A stretch of DNA of 7,117 nucleotides from JAEXNA01 sp050486105 (lineage in GTDB: Bacteria; Vulcanimicrobiota; Xenobia; Xenobiales; JADMJV01), in assembly GCA_050486105.1 (NCBI GenBank), contig JBJHCR010000322.1:1-7117 (forward strand), in the 5' to 3' direction. Positions 5,072-7,117 of the stretch are shown piece after piece (within the stretch, counting starts at the first letter, position 1; each line of letters starts with the position of its first letter). The translations under genes and the position numbers were made by a program. The notes under the pieces are model-generated. The model was not told the origin of the DNA. It saw only the letters and a list, made by a program, of their open reading frames with translations, and searched no databases.

Positions 5072-7111
5072 TTAGAAGTCCAAAGCGCGCTCCAGGCGCT
5101 TGATGAGGCTCGGCACCTTGCAAGGCTTTTCGACCCCGTCGAAGGCCCCGAGTTCGAAAGCTCTCGCTAGTTCGTCGTCGCTGCTCACTGCTACCACAAT
5201 GTTGATCAAGCGCGTTAGTGGGCCGAGTTTCTCCAACAAGGCTAGAGCCTGTGAGCTGATAAAGATGACCTGAGGGTCGAGCTTGGGTGGGGAGCAGGTG
5301 AGGGCGGCTATGGCTGTCTCTGGTTCTGATTCCCAGCGAACTTGGAAGCCGCGCTCGGTCATAAGTTTGGCCACCGCCTCTCCAGTTTTCTTTGATGGCT
5401 CCAAGATCAGGAGCTGGCAGCACGATTCCACTTGGGAATCGGATGGAACCGGGGGAGTAACGCCCGAAACCATCAGTTGATCATTGTGAATTGCGCTCTT
5501 CAACAGCTCTTGAGCACTGCGCAAACTGTGTTCCAAACTTCCCGAATCCAAGTCTAGGGTAGTTAATCCGCAGACAGGCTTAAGGTTGACCTGGAGGGAT
5601 TCACCTAGCGGAAATCTCAAGTTGTCCGGTTCGCCAAGGAAGTGGGTCAAAATTTGCTCTGCTCCAGCGAGGGTCTGTCCAGGAAGGAGGATGACATACT
5701 CTCCGGCTCTCCAGCGCGTCACTCGACCCATGCTTTGGAATTGGTCGCTGAGCCTGAGATAGAATCTTCGATGCAAGACGGAAAGGGTTGAATTTCCGTG
5801 GTTGAGCCTTAGACCCTCATCGTTCTTGATGGAAATCAGGGCAAGAGTCAGGTCGCGCCCCAGCCAACTGTCCTGCCTTAGCACCTGCCGAAGACTTTGA
5901 AGATCGTGACCCCCACTGAGAGGAACCTTCGAGTCCTCCGAATCACTCGGGCCGCCGGACCTGACCNNNNNNNNNNACCTGACCAGTCGATTGAGAATTC
6001 GCGTTACCAGGTCCGGGCCGGCAAAAGGCTTTTTTACGAAGTCGTCGGCCCCAACGGAGAAAAGCCGGTGAATGGTGTCGCTGTCCGAGGACGCGCTCAG
6101 GAAGAGAATGGGGAGCTCGCACCAGCGAGGGGACGAACGCACACTTCGGCACAACTCCAGTCCGCTTAGATAGGGCATGTCCAGGTCTAAGATGAGTAGC
6201 TCGGGTCGACAGCGCTCCAGAGTGTCCCAAAACTCCAAAGGTTCGCTCAACGTTTGCAAGTCCAGTCTCAAGGGTGTCAATAGGGCTTCTAGGGCGGCCA
6301 AGATTTGAGGGTCGTCGTCCACGGCCAATAGGCGTCGCCGCTTGATTCTCTCATCCTTAAGAAGTTTTTCTATGGACGACTGCAAGAGATGCCTGTCGAA
6401 GGGCTGAAAAAGGACGGGACTTCCGGCAAAATCGGCTAGCTCGTCGGGATTCGCCCAAATCGATCTAGGGAGCAGCGACAACACGGTTACCGTGCCGAGT
6501 CGCCCTCCCAAAATCCGCAGCAGGGTTTTTCTTTCGTCTCTGAGTTCACCGCAGAGATCGATGATCACCAGGTCCGGGGCTTCCAAAAACCAACTTTCCC
6601 GGGCCCGGCTCCAGCTGGCCACGTTCTCAATGCGAATCGGATAGGAGTCCGAGCTAAGCCCCTTGAGTAGTTCCAATAGGTCGGAGTCTTCGGAGACTAA
6701 GAGAATCTTTTTCCCAAGGCTCTCGGGCGCAGGAGAAGCTATTCGTTGTGGACCCCGATCGAGTTCTTCCGACATGAGACGTAGCCATTCGAGAACCAAC
6801 TCCGGCTCGATGCGATTGATGGCGTTGCTGGGGCGCACGTGGTACTCGATCTCCCGAGCCAAGACGGTGGCCTTCGGGAAGCCGAAAGTGCCCAAGGAGC
6901 CCGCCAGTTTATGGGCCTCGCGCTCCATGTCTCGGCGCTCAAGATCGTTAGGATTATGCCCCGACATGGCGGCCAAGGCTTTAGTTCTGAGGTACGTGGA
7001 TAGCGTTCGATCGGGGTCAAAGTTAGAGGTGGGCGAGTTGAGGCTGGGCGAGCGCCCGCATGACCAAGTCGACGAAGTTGACACCGCGTTGAACAGAGGT
7101 TGAGAACACAC
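5072..7111 (-). CDS. Multidomain phosphorelay response regulator: Hpt-REC-REC-degenerate GGDEF-degenerate REC
   Basis: Cytoplasmic signalling protein, 679 residues in the longest frame including four unknown residues from the N gap. Order: Hpt domain with phosphoaccepting H67 in AHKLAGSLGTFGF (66-78); receiver 1 (about 134-252) with acidic residues 141-144 and D185 but Gln in place of the conserved Lys (FQPF, 235-238); receiver 2 (about 259-377), canonical, with DDD 265-267, acceptor D309, S339 and K361; a GGDEF-fold region (about 403-550) whose signature is degraded to RAGEY (468-472), so cyclase activity is unlikely; and a last receiver-like domain (about 565-679) with Ser619 where the acceptor Asp should be, though K662 is kept. 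The output is therefore probably protein-protein or allosteric. GTG 7111 is the earliest possible start because TGA precedes it directly, but residues 1 to about 30 are Ser-rich and look non-coding. A start near ATG 6967 or a frameshift from the neighbouring frame are alternatives. Confidence 0.85.
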   Translation of the reverse strand: MCSQPLFNAVSTSSTWSCGRSPSLNSPTSNFDPDRTLSTYLRTKALAAMSGHNPNDLERRDMEREAHKLAGSLGTFGFPKATVLAREIEYHVRPSNAINRIEPELVLEWLRLMSEELDRGPQRIASPAPESLGKKILLVSEDSDLLELLKGLSSDSYPIRIENVASWSRARESWFLEAPDLVIIDLCGELRDERKTLLRILGGRLGTVTVLSLLPRSIWANPDELADFAGSPVLFQPFDRHLLQSSIEKLLKDERIKRRRLLAVDDDPQILAALEALLTPLRLDLQTLSEPLEFWDTLERCRPELLILDLDMPYLSGLELCRSVRSSPRWCELPILFLSASSDSDTIHRLFSVGADDFVKKPFAGPDLVTRILNRLVRXXXXVRSGGPSDSEDSKVPLSGGHDLQSLRQVLRQDSWLGRDLTLALISIKNDEGLRLNHGNSTLSVLHRRFYLRLSDQFQSMGRVTRWRAGEYVILLPGQTLAGAEQILTHFLGEPDNLRFPLGESLQVNLKPVCGLTTLDLDSGSLEHSLRSAQELLKSAIHNDQLMVSGVTPPVPSDSQVESCCQLLILEPSKKTGEAVAKLMTERGFQVRWESEPETAIAALTCSPPKLDPQVIFISSQALALLEKLGPLTRLINIVVAVSSDDELARAFELGAFDGVEKPCKVPSLIKRLERALDF
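5967..5976. other. Scaffold gap (10 Ns) flanked by the same 8-mer
   Basis: Ten Ns lie between two copies of ACCTGACC (5959-5966 and 5977-5984). Removing the Ns and one copy deletes 18 bases and keeps the regulator in frame across the linker after receiver 2, reading RLVRSGGPSD. The gap most likely marks two contig ends that overlap by these eight bases, not missing sequence. Confidence 0.8.
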
Positions 7112-7117
7112 TCATTA
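7023..7117 (-). CDS. Partial ORF at the right edge: tail of an upstream gene or frame-shifted N-terminus of the regulator
   Basis: In the frame of ATG 7115 the minus strand stays open from the window edge to TAA at 7025-7023, giving at least 30 residues. The peptide, which includes VNFVDLVMRALAQPQLAHL, looks more protein-like than the regulator frame over the same bases. It overlaps the regulator's longest frame by 89 bases, too much for an ordinary overlap if both were real. Either this is the C-terminus of an upstream gene and the regulator starts later, or one base is in error near 7025 and this is the true N-terminus of the Hpt protein. I do not recognise a family from 30 residues. Confidence 0.35.
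   Translation of the reverse strand, partial: MSVFSTSVQRGVNFVDLVMRALAQPQLAHL

Noticed and set aside
5072..5600. Active diguanylate cyclase output
   Set aside because: The signature is RAGEY at residues 468-472, without the GG and Asp needed for GTP and metal binding, and it is followed by a receiver-like domain, not an EAL or a second GGDEF.
1..7117. CRISPR array, tRNA, rRNA or insertion sequence
   Set aside because: No regularly spaced repeats, RNA gene signatures, transposase motifs or terminal inverted repeats were seen.

Overview
The window is a metagenome-style fragment: it carries a 10-N scaffold gap and the genes at both ends are cut or doubtful. It comes from a moderately GC-rich environmental bacterium, and every gene I can support lies on the minus strand. 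Nothing fixes the phylum. Multi-receiver response regulators, large fused MFS/spermidine-synthase proteins with TPR tails, and LodB/QhpG-like flavoproteins are commonest in large-genome Gram-negative lineages such as Myxococcota, Acidobacteriota and relatives, but that placement is inference.

Layout, reading the minus strand 5' to 3' (right to left). (1) 7117-7023: a short open frame cut by the window edge, either the tail of an upstream gene or the frame-shifted N-terminus of the next one. (2) 7111-5072: a multidomain phosphorelay regulator, Hpt - REC - REC - degenerate GGDEF - degenerate REC, interrupted by the scaffold gap at 5967-5976. (3) 5071-4984: an 88-base gap with small overlapping inverted repeats and a good ribosome binding site for the next gene. 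(4) 4983-4705: an unrecognised 92-residue protein, Arg-rich in the middle and acidic at the C-terminus. (5) 4674-1543: a 1043-residue fused protein with an internally duplicated membrane domain, a spermidine-synthase-like Rossmann domain and a helical TPR-like tail. It lies in the same frame as the 92-residue ORF, separated by one TGA and ten codons. (6) 1546 to beyond base 1: an FAD-dependent oxidoreductase of the LodB/QhpG/halogenase-like group fused to a YkgJ-type CxxCxxCC metal-binding domain. It overlaps gene 5 by the ATGA junction and has no stop inside the window, so it is an open-ended frame of 515 residues.

Genes 4-6 look like one transcription unit, and the ATGA overlap strongly suggests coordinated expression of 5 and 6. 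Flavoproteins of the LodB/GoxB/QhpG type are known to oxidise tryptophan residues in partner proteins during quinone cofactor formation. Here the enzyme carries an extra Cys-rich domain, and its neighbours are a membrane-anchored SAM-fold protein and a small Trp-containing protein of unknown function. This may be an undescribed protein- or peptide-modification module. The substrate link is inference only: no LodA-like or QhpC-like partner is visible in this window. The regulator upstream is co-oriented but separated by 88 bases, so its membership in the unit is unproven.
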